Part shown: one piece after another, positions 28,008 to 36,499 of the stretch | Numbering within the stretch: position 1 is the first letter of the stretch | Layout: each line of letters begins with the position of its first letter | NCBI RefSeq assembly: GCF_002607855.1 | Contig: NZ_AWQQ01000047.1 | Span: 77,001 to 141,000, forward strand | DNA length: 64,000 nucleotides | Source of the DNA: Desulforamulus profundi | GTDB lineage: Bacteria > Bacillota_B > Desulfotomaculia > Desulfotomaculales > Desulfotomaculaceae | Direction: 5' to 3' | Notes under the pieces: generated by a model | What the model was told of the DNA's origin: nothing | The model's database searches: none | Seen by the model: only the letters and a program-made list of their open reading frames with translations | Position numbers and translations under genes: made by a program

Positions 28008-28027
28008 AAGGATCATTCCTCCTGTTT

Positions 28028-29790
28028 TTATGATGGGGATAGCTTTCGAGTTCTTCCTCGGAAAGCAGCTCGTAATCGCCGTCTTCCTTTAAAGCCACGG
28101 CTTTCCAGTCCAGGGCGTGTTCCGTGGTGCCGTGCCGGTAGGGTTGGCCGCCCCCGTCAACGGTTAGCTTCAAATTCGGGTGCTTGAGAATATCGTACTT
28201 GTCGTCCATGACGGCGTGTTCGCCCCGGATGAACAGCAGGGCGTAGCGGTTGTCCAGCATGCGCACCTCGTCGGGGGTAAGAAGCTCCCGGCCCGACAAC
28301 TGAAAATTGGTGGAGTAGCTGCCGTGAGCGCCCCTGCTCTGCCCGTAGGTGTTCAGGTCGATGGTTTCCTTGCCCAAAAGCTCGGACACATACTTGTGGG
28401 TGCTTTGCTCGTTGCCGCCTAGATAAAGGAATTCGTCGCAGTTGCCGACAATGGACTCCCAGGTGTCTTTAAACAATGCTTTGAGCTGGGCCAGGTTTTG
28501 CAGGATGATGGAGACGCTGACCTCCCGGCTGCGCATGGTGGAAAGAAGCTTGTCGAACTCATCCGGCAGGGCGACATTGCTGAATTCGTCCATCACGAAA
28601 TGGACGTGCAGGGGCAGCCTGCCGCCGTAAACATGGTCGGCCAGGTAGTAAAGCTGCTGGAAAAGCTGGGTGTAGAGCATCCCCACAATGAAATTGAAGC
28701 TGCTGTCGTTGTCTGGGATGACGGCAAACAGGGCCGTCTTTTTCTCCCCGATGGCGGGCAGCGCCATTTCATCCACCGTGGTGATGCCCGCGATGGTGGA
28801 CAGGTTGAACTTTTCCAGCCGGACGCCCAGGCTGATTAAAATGGACTTGGCGGTTTTACCCGCGGCTAGCTTGAAGATGTTGTACTGTTTGACCGCCAGA
28901 TGCTCCGGCTCCCGCATGGCCAGCCGCTCAAACAGCTCGTCCAGGGGGCTTTGGTAGGTTTCGTCCTCTTCCCGCACCTCGGCGGCGGCGATCATCTCCA
29001 TGACCATCGGGAAGTTTCGCTCATCCTCCGGCGCTTCGTAGAGCAGGTAGAGGATGAGGGCCTCCAGCAGGGCGGTTTCGGAGCGTTCCCAAAAGGGGTC
29101 GTTGGTGTTGGAGCCCTTGGGTGTGGTGTTGCGGATCAGGTTGGTGACCAGCTTCAGCACGTCCTTGTCGTCCTGCAAATAGGTAAAGGGATTGTAGCAG
29201 TGGGACAGATGAATGTTGATTAAATCCAGTACCTTGATGTCATAGCCCCTGGCTTTGAGCAGGTTTCCGGTATCCCGCAGGATTTCGCCCTTGGGGTCGA
29301 GGATCACAAAAGAGGTGTTGGCCTGCATGACGTTGGGTTTCGCGTAAAACCTGGTCTTGCCGGAGCCGGAACCGCCCACCACCAGAACGTTCAGATTGCG
29401 CCGGTGCTTCCTGCCGTCCAGTCCGATACGGACGTTCTGGGTCAGGATTTTGTTCTTCTGCGGATTCTTGTCCCGGTATTTCTTATCGACAGCCGCCGCG
29501 CCGCCCCAGCGGGCGCTGCCGTGTTCCTCCCTGGGCCGGTAATTGCGCTTGGTGGACAGGTATATCCCGATGCCCATGCCGTAGGCGGCGACAAAGAGCA
29601 AAACGCACTTGGGCGAATGATCCACCCATTGGATATGAAACGGATCGTTCATCGCCGCCGTGAGGTTTTCCAGGATTTCGGGCAGGCCGCCGGAAAGGGA
29701 GGGGGCGACCAGCAAGGCCGCCCACACCACCGGAATTAAAAAAACCGCCCAGAGGATGAGATTGCTCCTGGCGGTTTCAGCGCGCTTCAT
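28028..29790 (-). CDS. virD4: VirD4/TraG type IV coupling protein
   Basis: Coupling ATPase that hands the relaxase-DNA complex to the channel. Two N-terminal membrane helices (ILWAVFLIPVVWAALLVAPS, CVLLFVAAYGMGIGIYLS), Walker A VVGGSGSGKTRFYAKP, Walker B HFVMDEFSNVALP, and LNTYGQSRGAHG and LTPDEVRMLDN near the end. As read, the frame continues to 27718 through the whole Maff2 gene, which is unlikely. One more C in the C4 run at 28035-28038 would place TAA at 28028 (587 residues). Confidence 0.92.
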
Positions 29791-29968
29791 CGTGGTTTCT
29801 GCGCTTCTGCTTTTTGGTCGGGGCGTCGATGGTTTTCAAAAGCAGTTCGTCCACGGCGTCGGTGGGCCGTTCCTCTTTAATCAGGTCGTTTCGCAGTTCG
29901 TTGAGGGCGTTTACCACCACGCCGTATTCGTAGTCGTCCAGGGTCAGCACCCTTTCTTCTTCCTTCAT
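29777..29968 (-). CDS. Small conserved ICE protein upstream of virD4
   Basis: 63 residues: ERVLTLDDYEYGVVVNALNE, LRNDLIKEERPTDAVDELLL, ending KRRNHDEAR. This short protein regularly precedes virD4 in Tn1549-like ICEs; its family number escapes me and its function is unknown. It overlaps the virD4 start by 14 nt. Confidence 0.65.
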   Translation of the reverse strand: MKEEERVLTLDDYEYGVVVNALNELRNDLIKEERPTDAVDELLLKTIDAPTKKQKRRNHDEAR

Positions 29969-29980
29969 GGGCGATCCCTC

Positions 29981-30883
29981 CTAACGTTCCGGTTCTTGCC
30001 GCTTTTGCTGCCGCTCTTGGTTAAGCATCCGGTTCATCCGGCCGGAAATTTCGCCTGCGGCTTCCTTGATGACGGTAAGCTCGGCCCGGATTTCCTGCGG
30101 CTCCAAAGTCTCCAGCCTTTGGGGAACCCCCTCGAAGTGGTAAAAGCCGTCCGTTTCCACGCCGTACTGCTTGCAGAGCATATACGACGCGCAATAGGCG
30201 CGGAAGCCCTGCTCGGAACGGTTGTAGCTCCCGTCGCCCTTGTCCATTTCCGCCTGAGCCAGCTCTTGGGCGAGAGCCCGGAAAATATGATTGGCGTCCA
30301 GGCCGCGCCGGATTTGGATTTCCCGCTTGTCCGGCTGGTACAGGGCGTTCACGCCGCTCGGCAGCGTGTCGCTGATGCGGACGGGCACGGGGGCGTGGGC
30401 CAGCAGCGCCTTGATGCGGGTGCGCTCGTCGGGATAGACGGGGGTTTCCCGTTTGCGGCTGTTTCCGGTTTGGGAAATGTCGAACATCTTTTTGGGGTTG
30501 TAGCTGATGCCGGTGGAACCGTCCGCGCGCTGGTATTCCTCGCCCGGCTCGATGATGAAAAAGCCGGTTTCCTTTTTGCAGATGTACGCGCCCTGTTCCT
30601 TCCAGGTGTCAAAGTCCGCGATGCGGGTGGCCTCCGGTTTTTGCGCCAGGATTAGAAGGGCGTTGGCAACGCTGTAGCGGTCAAAGCGGCTCTGCACGTT
30701 CAGATATTTTTGGAAGGTGTCTCCGTCCCGCGCCACGGCTGTCGCCGTTTCGTCGATCAGGGCGTACACCGCTTCCCGCTGCTCCTGCTTTTTCTGCGCC
30801 CAGGCTTCCTTGTCGAAGGGCTGGCCGCTTATGGGCGTGGTTTGGCCTTGTTCCTGCCGGAAAAGATCGTCAAAATTGCTCAT
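29981..30883 (-). CDS. ArdC/LtrC-like protein with degenerate metallopeptidase motif
   Basis: 300 residues. The N-terminal ssDNA-binding-like ArdC region includes YLNVQSRFDRYSVANALLIL and AQKPEATRIADFDTWKEQGA. The C-terminal half matches the ImmA/ArdC protease fold, but the site normally HExxH reads RALAQELAQAEMD, so the zinc histidines are missing. It may protect incoming DNA or regulate transfer without proteolysis. Ends QQKRQEPER. It sits between PcfB and VirD4 genes, where LtrC-like genes are usual. Confidence 0.7.
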   Translation of the reverse strand: MSNFDDLFRQEQGQTTPISGQPFDKEAWAQKKQEQREAVYALIDETATAVARDGDTFQKYLNVQSRFDRYSVANALLILAQKPEATRIADFDTWKEQGAYICKKETGFFIIEPGEEYQRADGSTGISYNPKKMFDISQTGNSRKRETPVYPDERTRIKALLAHAPVPVRISDTLPSGVNALYQPDKREIQIRRGLDANHIFRALAQELAQAEMDKGDGSYNRSEQGFRAYCASYMLCKQYGVETDGFYHFEGVPQRLETLEPQEIRAELTVIKEAAGEISGRMNRMLNQERQQKRQEPER

Positions 30884-30889
30884 GTGGAT

Positions 30890-31694
30890 TTACCTCTCTT
30901 TCGGTTTTGACTTTTTGGCTTTGGATTTCTGTTGGCCCGATTTGACAGGCGGCTTGGCGGATTTGGCCTGTTCTTTGGCCGCCTCCCGCTTGGGTTCCGC
31001 CTGCTCCCGGTGGGCTTCCCGGATTTCCTTCAGTTCCTGCCGGACGGATTTTCGCTCCGGCTCACTCGTACCCCCGGCGGCTTTCCCGCTGCGCTCGTAA
31101 GTAGGCTCGGACGGAGGGGATTTCTCCGCCTTCGCCGCCGTAGGTCCATCGTGGAGTTCGGGTTGTCGGTCCGCTCCGGCTCCGGCTGATCGGGCTTGGC
31201 CATCAGCTCGTCCAGAAAATCGTCCGCGCTTTTTTCGGCGGGCGTTTCCTTTTCGGCGGGCGCTTTTTCCTCTTGTTTGGCGGCCCTGGATTTCTGGATT
31301 TCGCTCTTGATGCTGGCGGTGTCCACGGTGGCCAGCTTGAAGCGTTCCACGATGCGGTTGATCTTGGAGCGTCCTCGGCCCGCACCATGATGTCGCACAT
31401 GCCGTCCGTGTCCTTTTTGTCACGGAGGGCGCAATAGAGGACGCCGTAGCGTTTGGCCTCCTGGGTGAATTTCTGCAAGTCCTCGTTCCTGACCGCGAAG
31501 ACTTTCAGTTCCTTGCCGCTGCGCAACAGCCCTTCCAGCCGGATTTTCCCCCTGGTTTTCTTTTGGTCTGTGAGAACGGCATACAAATAGGTGGCCAGGT
31601 TCTTGGCCCCCTCGCCGGAGATTCTGGCCATTACCTCGATCCCCTTAAGACTCAGGCTGACGGCTTGGTCCACGGCGTCGGCTCCGCTGCTCAT
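30890..31694 (-). CDS. PcfB/DUF3801 family transfer protein (two frameshifts)
   Basis: Relaxosome accessory family. N-terminal frame: SLSLKGIEVMARISGEGAKN, LYAVLTDQKKTRGKIRLEGL, VRAEDA. Second frame: SKINRIVERFKLATVDTASI, FLDELMAKPDQPEPERTDNP. Third frame: PTYERSGKAAGGTSEPERKS to KSKAKKSKPKER. One base added near 31372 (GACGCT|TCC) and one near 31142 (GACC|CTACG) joins all three into 268 residues. The C-terminal third is Lys/Glu/Pro-rich. The start overlaps the end of the relaxase gene. Confidence 0.8.
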
Positions 31695-33036
31695 AGGCTT
31701 TTTCCTCCTTTCGCTGCTGGATTTCTTCCTGTTTGATCCGGGACAGCTTTTCCCGCATTTCCCCGGAACGGGACAGGATGCCCGTGCAGAGCTTCACCTC
31801 CTTGCGAAGCTGGCTGATTTGGCCGGTCAGCCCGGCGATTTGCTGCTTATAGGCTGTCGCCTGCTCCTCGTCCCCGCACCGGCGGATGCGATTGTAAAGG
31901 GACTTGCGTTGGGCGGACAGGGCGCTCATTTCCTGCTCCACGGTTGAGCGGTAGGCGAAAAGCTGTTCCTTGCTGGAAATACGGTTTTTGCAGAGAAGCT
32001 TGGTTTGGGCAGTGATTTCCTCCAGATGCCGGAGGTCCTCGCGCAATAAAAAATGCGTCCTTCGGGGGGACGCGCGGGGCTTGGGCAGGATGCCCATTTT
32101 ATAGAGGTAGTGGAAGTATAACGCTTGCAGGCCGGTGAGCTTTTTCGCCGTCTTGCGAGAACCTTTGAAGGCACAGCGTTTTCGCTTCGGCTCCGGCAAG
32201 GGGGGCGGCCGCCGGGGTGTGCGGTTTTGCAGGATGCGCCGTTTGATGGCTTCCTCGGCGTAATCGTCGCCCAGGGTTTTCAGCCGGACAAACCGTTCCT
32301 TGCCTAAAGGACGCACCGCCAGGTGTTTCACGCCGGTTTTCACCTCATAGCCCTCTTTGCGCAGGGCGGCGATAAACTGGGTGAAGGTCATGGCGGCGGC
32401 AACGGCTTGGTCCACGTCCTCCCGGATCAGGCCTCGCCAGGTGGGTTTACCTTCCCGCTCGGCCTTCCATTCGGCATAGTGCCTGGACTTGCCGCGCTGT
32501 GGGTTTTCAATGACGGAAAGGGCATGTTCCCGGCACAGCCGGTCGGATGTCTGCCGCATGAGGGCGTAGCTGGCGTTGTTGTCGTAATATTTTTTCCCAT
32601 CGACAAAGGACACGGAATTCAGGACAAAATGGTTATGAAGATGCTGCTTGTCAAGGTGGGTGGACACCACCACTTCAAAGCGGTCGCCCCAAAGCTCTTT
32701 TGCCAGCTTCACGCCGATGGCGTGGGCGGTTTCGGGGGTGGCTTCTCCCGGCGCAAAGGCTTGGTAGCCGTGAAAGGCCAGGATGCCGTCCTGCTTCTGA
32801 TATTGCCGCTTTGTGCGGCCCATCTGCTCGCAGGCGGTGGCCGGATCGCAGTTGATGCCTGTTACATAAAACTGCTTTTCGGTTTCGACATCCTGCTGGG
32901 TATAATCCAGCACCTTGCGCAAGCCTTGAAATTCGGGACTGGCAAAATCGGGGTTTTCGGTTTTTTCGGGGTTGGCGGCGTAGTCGATTACCCGGTCAAG
33001 GCGGTCGGTCACGTCCCATATGGCTGTGGTTGCCAT
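31645..33036 (-). CDS. Relaxase (MobA/VirD2 type)
   Basis: Relaxase/mobilisation nuclease domain in the first 250 residues. VIDYAANPEKT with VLDYTQQ provides Tyr candidates, and the HxH metal motif is STHLDKQHLHNHFVLNSV. QYQKQDGILAFHGYQAFAPG is typical of the Tn1549 family. It nicks oriT and stays bound to the transferred strand. The C-terminal half is coiled-coil rich. ATG 33036 overlaps the upstream stop. The last 17 residues overlap the PcfB start. Confidence 0.93.
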   Translation of the reverse strand: MATTAIWDVTDRLDRVIDYAANPEKTENPDFASPEFQGLRKVLDYTQQDVETEKQFYVTGINCDPATACEQMGRTKRQYQKQDGILAFHGYQAFAPGEATPETAHAIGVKLAKELWGDRFEVVVSTHLDKQHLHNHFVLNSVSFVDGKKYYDNNASYALMRQTSDRLCREHALSVIENPQRGKSRHYAEWKAEREGKPTWRGLIREDVDQAVAAAMTFTQFIAALRKEGYEVKTGVKHLAVRPLGKERFVRLKTLGDDYAEEAIKRRILQNRTPRRPPPLPEPKRKRCAFKGSRKTAKKLTGLQALYFHYLYKMGILPKPRASPRRTHFLLREDLRHLEEITAQTKLLCKNRISSKEQLFAYRSTVEQEMSALSAQRKSLYNRIRRCGDEEQATAYKQQIAGLTGQISQLRKEVKLCTGILSRSGEMREKLSRIKQEEIQQRKEEKAYEQRSRRRGPSRQPES

Positions 33037-33039
33037 CGT

Positions 33040-33384
33040 TCATCGCTCCGGCTCCCCGTGCTTTTTCAGCAAAGGGTAATCCGCAAGAGCCTCCCGCTTG
33101 TCGCAGGTATTCATCACGACAAGCTCAAGCACGTCGTTCACACACCGTACCTCATTTTGGTATTGGTCGGTCACAACCTCCAGGGGGTTTTGAAACAGCA
33201 GGAGGCAATCCAGTTCCTCCGGTTCATAGCGATGGTCTACTGTCAAATACCAGTGGGCCTGTGTATAGGCGGCGATTTCCTCTGCTTTTTCAAAAATTTT
33301 CTGTCCGTCCAGTTTAAGCATCTTTGCCTTGTAGTCCATAAAGTTACGGTTGATACGGGTTATTAGTTGTGTTTCCTTATCCAT
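33040..33384 (-). CDS. DUF3848-like ICE protein
   Basis: 114 residues from ATG 33384 (MDKETQLITRINRNFMDYKA). Helical: LDGQKIFEKAEEIAAYTQAH, ELDCLLLFQNPLEVVTDQYQ. Resembles DUF3848 proteins of Firmicutes mobile elements; function unknown. It lies between mobC (8-nt overlap) and the relaxase, so it may be part of the relaxosome. Confidence 0.6.
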   Translation of the reverse strand: MDKETQLITRINRNFMDYKAKMLKLDGQKIFEKAEEIAAYTQAHWYLTVDHRYEPEELDCLLLFQNPLEVVTDQYQNEVRCVNDVLELVVMNTCDKREALADYPLLKKHGEPER

Positions 33385-33712
33385 TGGTTCTCCTTTCCGG
33401 CGCTGTGACCGCTTCCATAATATCCTGTACCGCCTTTCTGAGCCGGTTGGCTTCGTATTGAAATACCGTCTTGTCAATATGCCCGGTAGCATTGGCCTTG
33501 GCCGCAATCTGGTTCAAGTTTCCGCCGATGGCATGCAGTTCCCGCGTCATGGCAAAATAGTCGAGAGGGGGCAGCTCCTTGGGCACATAGCCATTGATAA
33601 GGGAACGAATAAATGCTTCCTGTGAAAGCCCTGATTTCTTTACCTGCTTGGCAAGATTTTGTTGCTCTTTGGCGTTTAGCCGTACAATGATTTGGATATT
33701 CCGTTTTCTCAT
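33377..33712 (-). CDS. mobC: MobC family relaxosome accessory protein
   Basis: 111 residues, start ATG 33712. N-terminal ribbon-helix-helix RKRNIQIIVRLNAKEQQNLA; C-terminal MobC signature ELHAIGGNLNQIAAKANATG, then YEANRLRKAVQDIMEAV. Binds oriT next to the nick and helps the relaxase. It is immediately downstream of the palindrome-rich region 33851-33933. Confidence 0.88.
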   Translation of the reverse strand: MRKRNIQIIVRLNAKEQQNLAKQVKKSGLSQEAFIRSLINGYVPKELPPLDYFAMTRELHAIGGNLNQIAAKANATGHIDKTVFQYEANRLRKAVQDIMEAVTAPERRTNG

Positions 33713-33801
33713 CGCTCCAGCTCCTTTCGCGGAGGATGGATGTCCTTGCACTCAATGAGGGCGCGAAATTCCTCCCACCACTTTTGTTGCAGTTCGTTCA
33801 T
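33709..33801 (-). CDS. Possible 30-residue leader peptide gene ahead of mobC
   Basis: ATG 33801 (MNELQQKWWEEFRALIECKD) with AAAGAGG 8 nt upstream; its TGA overlaps the mobC ATG (ATGA). Short Trp-rich peptide; coupling to mobC suggests a translational role. No homologue known to me. Confidence 0.45.
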   Translation of the reverse strand: MNELQQKWWEEFRALIECKDIHPPRKELER

Positions 33802-33850
33802 TCATAGCACCTCTTTTCTTGATTAATAGGAGTGTAGTATGAAGGGGGTA

Positions 33851-33933
33851 TTAGGGGCCGAGAGCCCCTAACAAGCGAATTTGGCTAGCCAAATTCAGTG
33901 CTTGCTGCAACACAAGACAGTAGTCTTATGTTG
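33851..33933. other. Candidate origin of transfer (oriT): three clustered inverted repeats
   Basis: TTAGGGGC/GCCCCTAA (33851-33871), the perfect 20-bp palindrome GAATTTGGCTAGCCAAATTC (33877-33896), and CAACACAAGAC/GTCTTATGTTG (33908-33933, one mismatch) lie within 83 bp just upstream of mobC and the relaxase. That is where oriT sits in related elements. No nic consensus is claimed. Confidence 0.5.
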
Positions 33934-33976
33934 GGCGTGGGTTACGATTATTCTTGTATCACCAGCCGAAAAGAAA

Positions 33977-34008
33977 ATGCCGTGGTACATCGTTCCCGGC
34001 CACGGCAT
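33977..34008. terminator. Hairpin, probable terminator
   Basis: ATGCCGTGG / CCACGGCAT, 9-bp stem, 14-nt loop, T-rich on the plus side (TTGTGATTTTTATT) and TTTTCTTTTC on the minus side. It would isolate the mob genes from the AT-rich insert. The rest of 33934-34140 shows no gene. Confidence 0.5.
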
Positions 34009-34140
34009 TTGTGATTTTTATTCCGTGTGTCCATTTTTTTCGCATGATAAACTCAACGCCAGCGAAGTATTCTGCGCGCGATGGCCATGAAATAGCGCAT
34101 CCTTGTGGTTTCCGCCTTTCTTAATTTTGGGCAAAAGAAA

Positions 34141-34162
34141 AAGGCACTGATTTCAGCACCTT
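34141..34162 (-). terminator. Terminator of the unknown gene at 34246
   Basis: AAGGCACTGA tt TCAGCACCTT, imperfect stem, followed on the minus strand by TTTTTCTTTT. A similar hairpin (AAGGCGCTGA...TCAGTGCCTT) lies at 39406-39429, on the other side of the AT-rich insert. Confidence 0.55.
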
Positions 34163-34245
34163 CAACAACATTAGAAATTGATTATATTATGGATTAATGC
34201 GAACGCATGCGTAAGCAGAAATACGATGTTTAGGCGATATGCGCT

Positions 34246-35355
34246 TTAGTATAGTTTTAAAAGGTCTTTGTTAGGTGGTTTTATCTCATTTGGCAACTTT
34301 GATACTAATCCTAAATGTTCATATATCCTAATTCTATTAATTAGAGGTATGTAAAACCAATTTTCATAAAGGTCCTTCTTCTCATGTATAAAACTCTCAT
34401 AAAACTTCTTAAATACTTTCAAAAACTCATCTTCTCCAAGAAATCCTATTGCTAATAATTCACATAATCCTCCAAAAAAGAAAATTAAAGAATATAGATT
34501 TCTTTCTAAAAAAAGTAATAATCCTCCACTTCTTAAATTAACAACTGTATCATTTCCAATATAATTTGCCCAAACTCTAAACAAATACAGTAAATCAATA
34601 ATGGTAGCAGGTGCAGTACATTTCAACTCATTTCGAACCATTTTTAAATCATTTAAATAATCATTTTCAACGTCATAAAAGCTTTGAGATGGATTTCGAG
34701 GATACTTTGAATACATATATCCCCATTCTTTTTTGTTTACACCTCTTAAATAGCCTGCATTTTCAATAATTGGATCAGATAAATTAAATGGATAATAGAT
34801 TAGTTTGTTTGTAAACTTTTTTAAAAGTGCATTATTAAAATGATTGGTAGGCTTTCTATGCTGAAAAGTATTAATATTGTTTGAATTAGTGAATACAAAA
34901 GCATTATGGAAAGAATATACAGCATAATAACTTTTTATAATGTACCATGAAGGAAATAAGTCAACTTTCCAATTAGAATTTGATGAAACTAGGTTTGTAC
35001 TAAGATTCATTGGGTCGTCGATAAAGGGGAATGCTGTGGCAAGCTCATTATACCAACCTTGTTGTAGAAAATATGTAAACTTTTCATTCGAATATACCTT
35101 ACCAATTAAGTTTTTCTTTAAATCTTCCGGCTTAATCCTATGTTCTTTTATATATTGTTGAAATAGTAAATCTAAACGATACTTTTTACTTTTCATTGCC
35201 TCTTTATCTGAATACCTATATCGAATCAGCCAAATGAATCGATCGATTGCATCATGAAACCTTGTATAATCGGAAATATCACGATAATAATCTCTATAAA
35301 ACGGAAAAAACTCCTCCAAATCTTCTTCCGAGATATCCGCGTTAATATATTTCAT
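34246..35355 (-). CDS. Unrecognised AT-rich protein, HEPN-like helix, defence candidate
   Basis: 369 residues, much lower GC than the ICE backbone, which points to separate acquisition. Mostly helical. SWYIIKSYYAVYSFHNAFVF resembles the SYYAxFHAA helix of HEPN-fold proteins, and RNELKCTAPATIIDLLYLFR carries an R-N pair reminiscent of the HEPN R-x4-6-H site, but no clear RxxxxH is seen. A C-terminal helical region (SLIFFFGGLCELLAIGFLGE) follows. It is a lone cargo gene with its own terminator beside an IS. Anti-phage function is speculative. Confidence 0.5.
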   Translation of the reverse strand: MKYINADISEEDLEEFFPFYRDYYRDISDYTRFHDAIDRFIWLIRYRYSDKEAMKSKKYRLDLLFQQYIKEHRIKPEDLKKNLIGKVYSNEKFTYFLQQGWYNELATAFPFIDDPMNLSTNLVSSNSNWKVDLFPSWYIIKSYYAVYSFHNAFVFTNSNNINTFQHRKPTNHFNNALLKKFTNKLIYYPFNLSDPIIENAGYLRGVNKKEWGYMYSKYPRNPSQSFYDVENDYLNDLKMVRNELKCTAPATIIDLLYLFRVWANYIGNDTVVNLRSGGLLLFLERNLYSLIFFFGGLCELLAIGFLGEDEFLKVFKKFYESFIHEKKDLYENWFYIPLINRIRIYEHLGLVSKLPNEIKPPNKDLLKLY

Positions 35356-35531
35356 AATTACTCACCTCATATTCTCCGCAGTTGCATTGTCGCCTACGTT
35401 CCCAGCTTCACGACGCCCCTGAGCCGGACCCACGGAGCCCATCTCCTTTGCGGTGCTTGCATCCGGCGAAGGGCTGTGGCGTAATGCCGGACTGGGATTC
35501 GGTTCCGGTACCAGCCTTGTGTGAAGCGAGT

Positions 35532-35549
35532 GTTGTACTAAACCGCTGC
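35532..35549. repeat. Left inverted repeat of the IS91-like element
   Basis: GTTGTACTAAACCGCTGC; its complement with one change recurs at 37780-37797. 35356-35531 upstream shows no gene. Confidence 0.6.
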
Positions 35550-35580
35550 GCGGTGGCTATTTATAGCAAACTAATTTAAT

Positions 35581-35647
35581 TTGAGTCATGATATCATCTT
35601 TTCTGACACCCCTATCAATCTCGAAAGGATGGATTATCATGACTCAA
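35581..35647 (+). promoter_or_regulatory. Leader inverted repeat covering the recombinase start codon
   Basis: TTGAGTCATGATA (35581-35593) and TATCATGACTCAA (35635-35647) are perfect 13-bp inverted repeats. The downstream arm includes ATG 35639 and follows GAAAGGATGG, so an mRNA hairpin could hide the start, or the arms could be a dimer binding site. Confidence 0.5.
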
Positions 35648-36499
35648 AACTGTTTAACCCTTCCTGGTTATTTCCAACAAATGAAGGTCGAAATTGAACT
35701 TCGCGGTCTATCCCCTCAAACCCTGCAACATTATCTATCTCATTTAAGGCTCCTGGAAAAATATTTCGACAAACCGGCTTACCAGGTTTCTCCCGACGAA
35801 CTTAAGGAGTACCTTCACCACCGCATTAAATCCGGCGTCAGCTACAGTAATGTGAATATCTCCTGCAACGCTTTCAAGCTCTTTTTTAACAAAGTGCTTC
35901 AGTATAATTGGTCCGATGACGTTATCATCCGGCCCAAAAGACCGAAAAAGCTGCCCTGCGTTTTGTCTAAAGACGAAATCCTATCCATTATTGATCAGGT
36001 CCATAATCTTAAGCACAAAGTTATTCTCCTGACCACTTACTCCTCTGGCCTTCGCATTAGCGAAACCCTTAACCTTCGGGTCTCTGACATCGATTCTAAT
36101 CGTATGTTGATCCGCGTTAACCAAGGCAAAGGCCACAAAGATCGTTTAACCATTCTATCGCTTGAAAACCTGAAAATGCTCAGAGCCTATTGGAAACTTT
36201 ATAAGCCAACGGATTTGCTTTTCCCCGGACAGGTTCCGGGTAAACCGCTTGCCGCCAGGAACATTCAATATGTTTTTCAGATGGCCAAGCTCAGAGCCGG
36301 CATTTCGAAACCGGCTACCGTTCATACGCTCCGCCACAGTTTTGCTACCCATCTTCTCGAAGCAAATGCCGACCTGCGGACGATCCAAACACTTTTGGGC
36401 CACAGCGATATTTCGACGACCTCTAATTATATCCACCTATCCACTAAACATATTGCCTCTGTAAAAAGTCCTCTTGACGGATGTGATTCCGATGCCTGA
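35639..36499 (+). CDS. XerC/D-like tyrosine recombinase of the IS91-like element
   Basis: 286 residues from ATG 35639 (MTQNCLTLPGYFQQMKVEIE). Core-binding domain: GLSPQTLQHYLSHLRLLEKY. Catalytic residues: TYSSGLRISETLNLRVSDID (Arg), GKGHKDRLTILS (Lys), HTLRHSFATHLLEANADLRT (His-x2-Arg), [16 protein letters not shown] (His and Tyr). Such small integrases accompany a subgroup of IS91 transposases. The 3' end overlaps the transposase start by 26 nt. Confidence 0.92.
   Translation: MTQNCLTLPGYFQQMKVEIELRGLSPQTLQHYLSHLRLLEKYFDKPAYQVSPDELKEYLHHRIKSGVSYSNVNISCNAFKLFFNKVLQYNWSDDVIIRPKRPKKLPCVLSKDEILSIIDQVHNLKHKVILLTTYSSGLRISETLNLRVSDIDSNRMLIRVNQGKGHKDRLTILSLENLKMLRAYWKLYKPTDLLFPGQVPGKPLAARNIQYVFQMAKLRAGISKPATVHTLRHSFATHLLEANADLRTIQTLLGHSDISTTSNYIHLSTKHIASVKSPLDGCDSDA

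Noticed and set aside
27718..28027. 100-residue C-terminal extension of VirD4
   Set aside because: It overlaps all of the Maff2 gene in another frame and has no family pattern; one missing C explains the lost stop.
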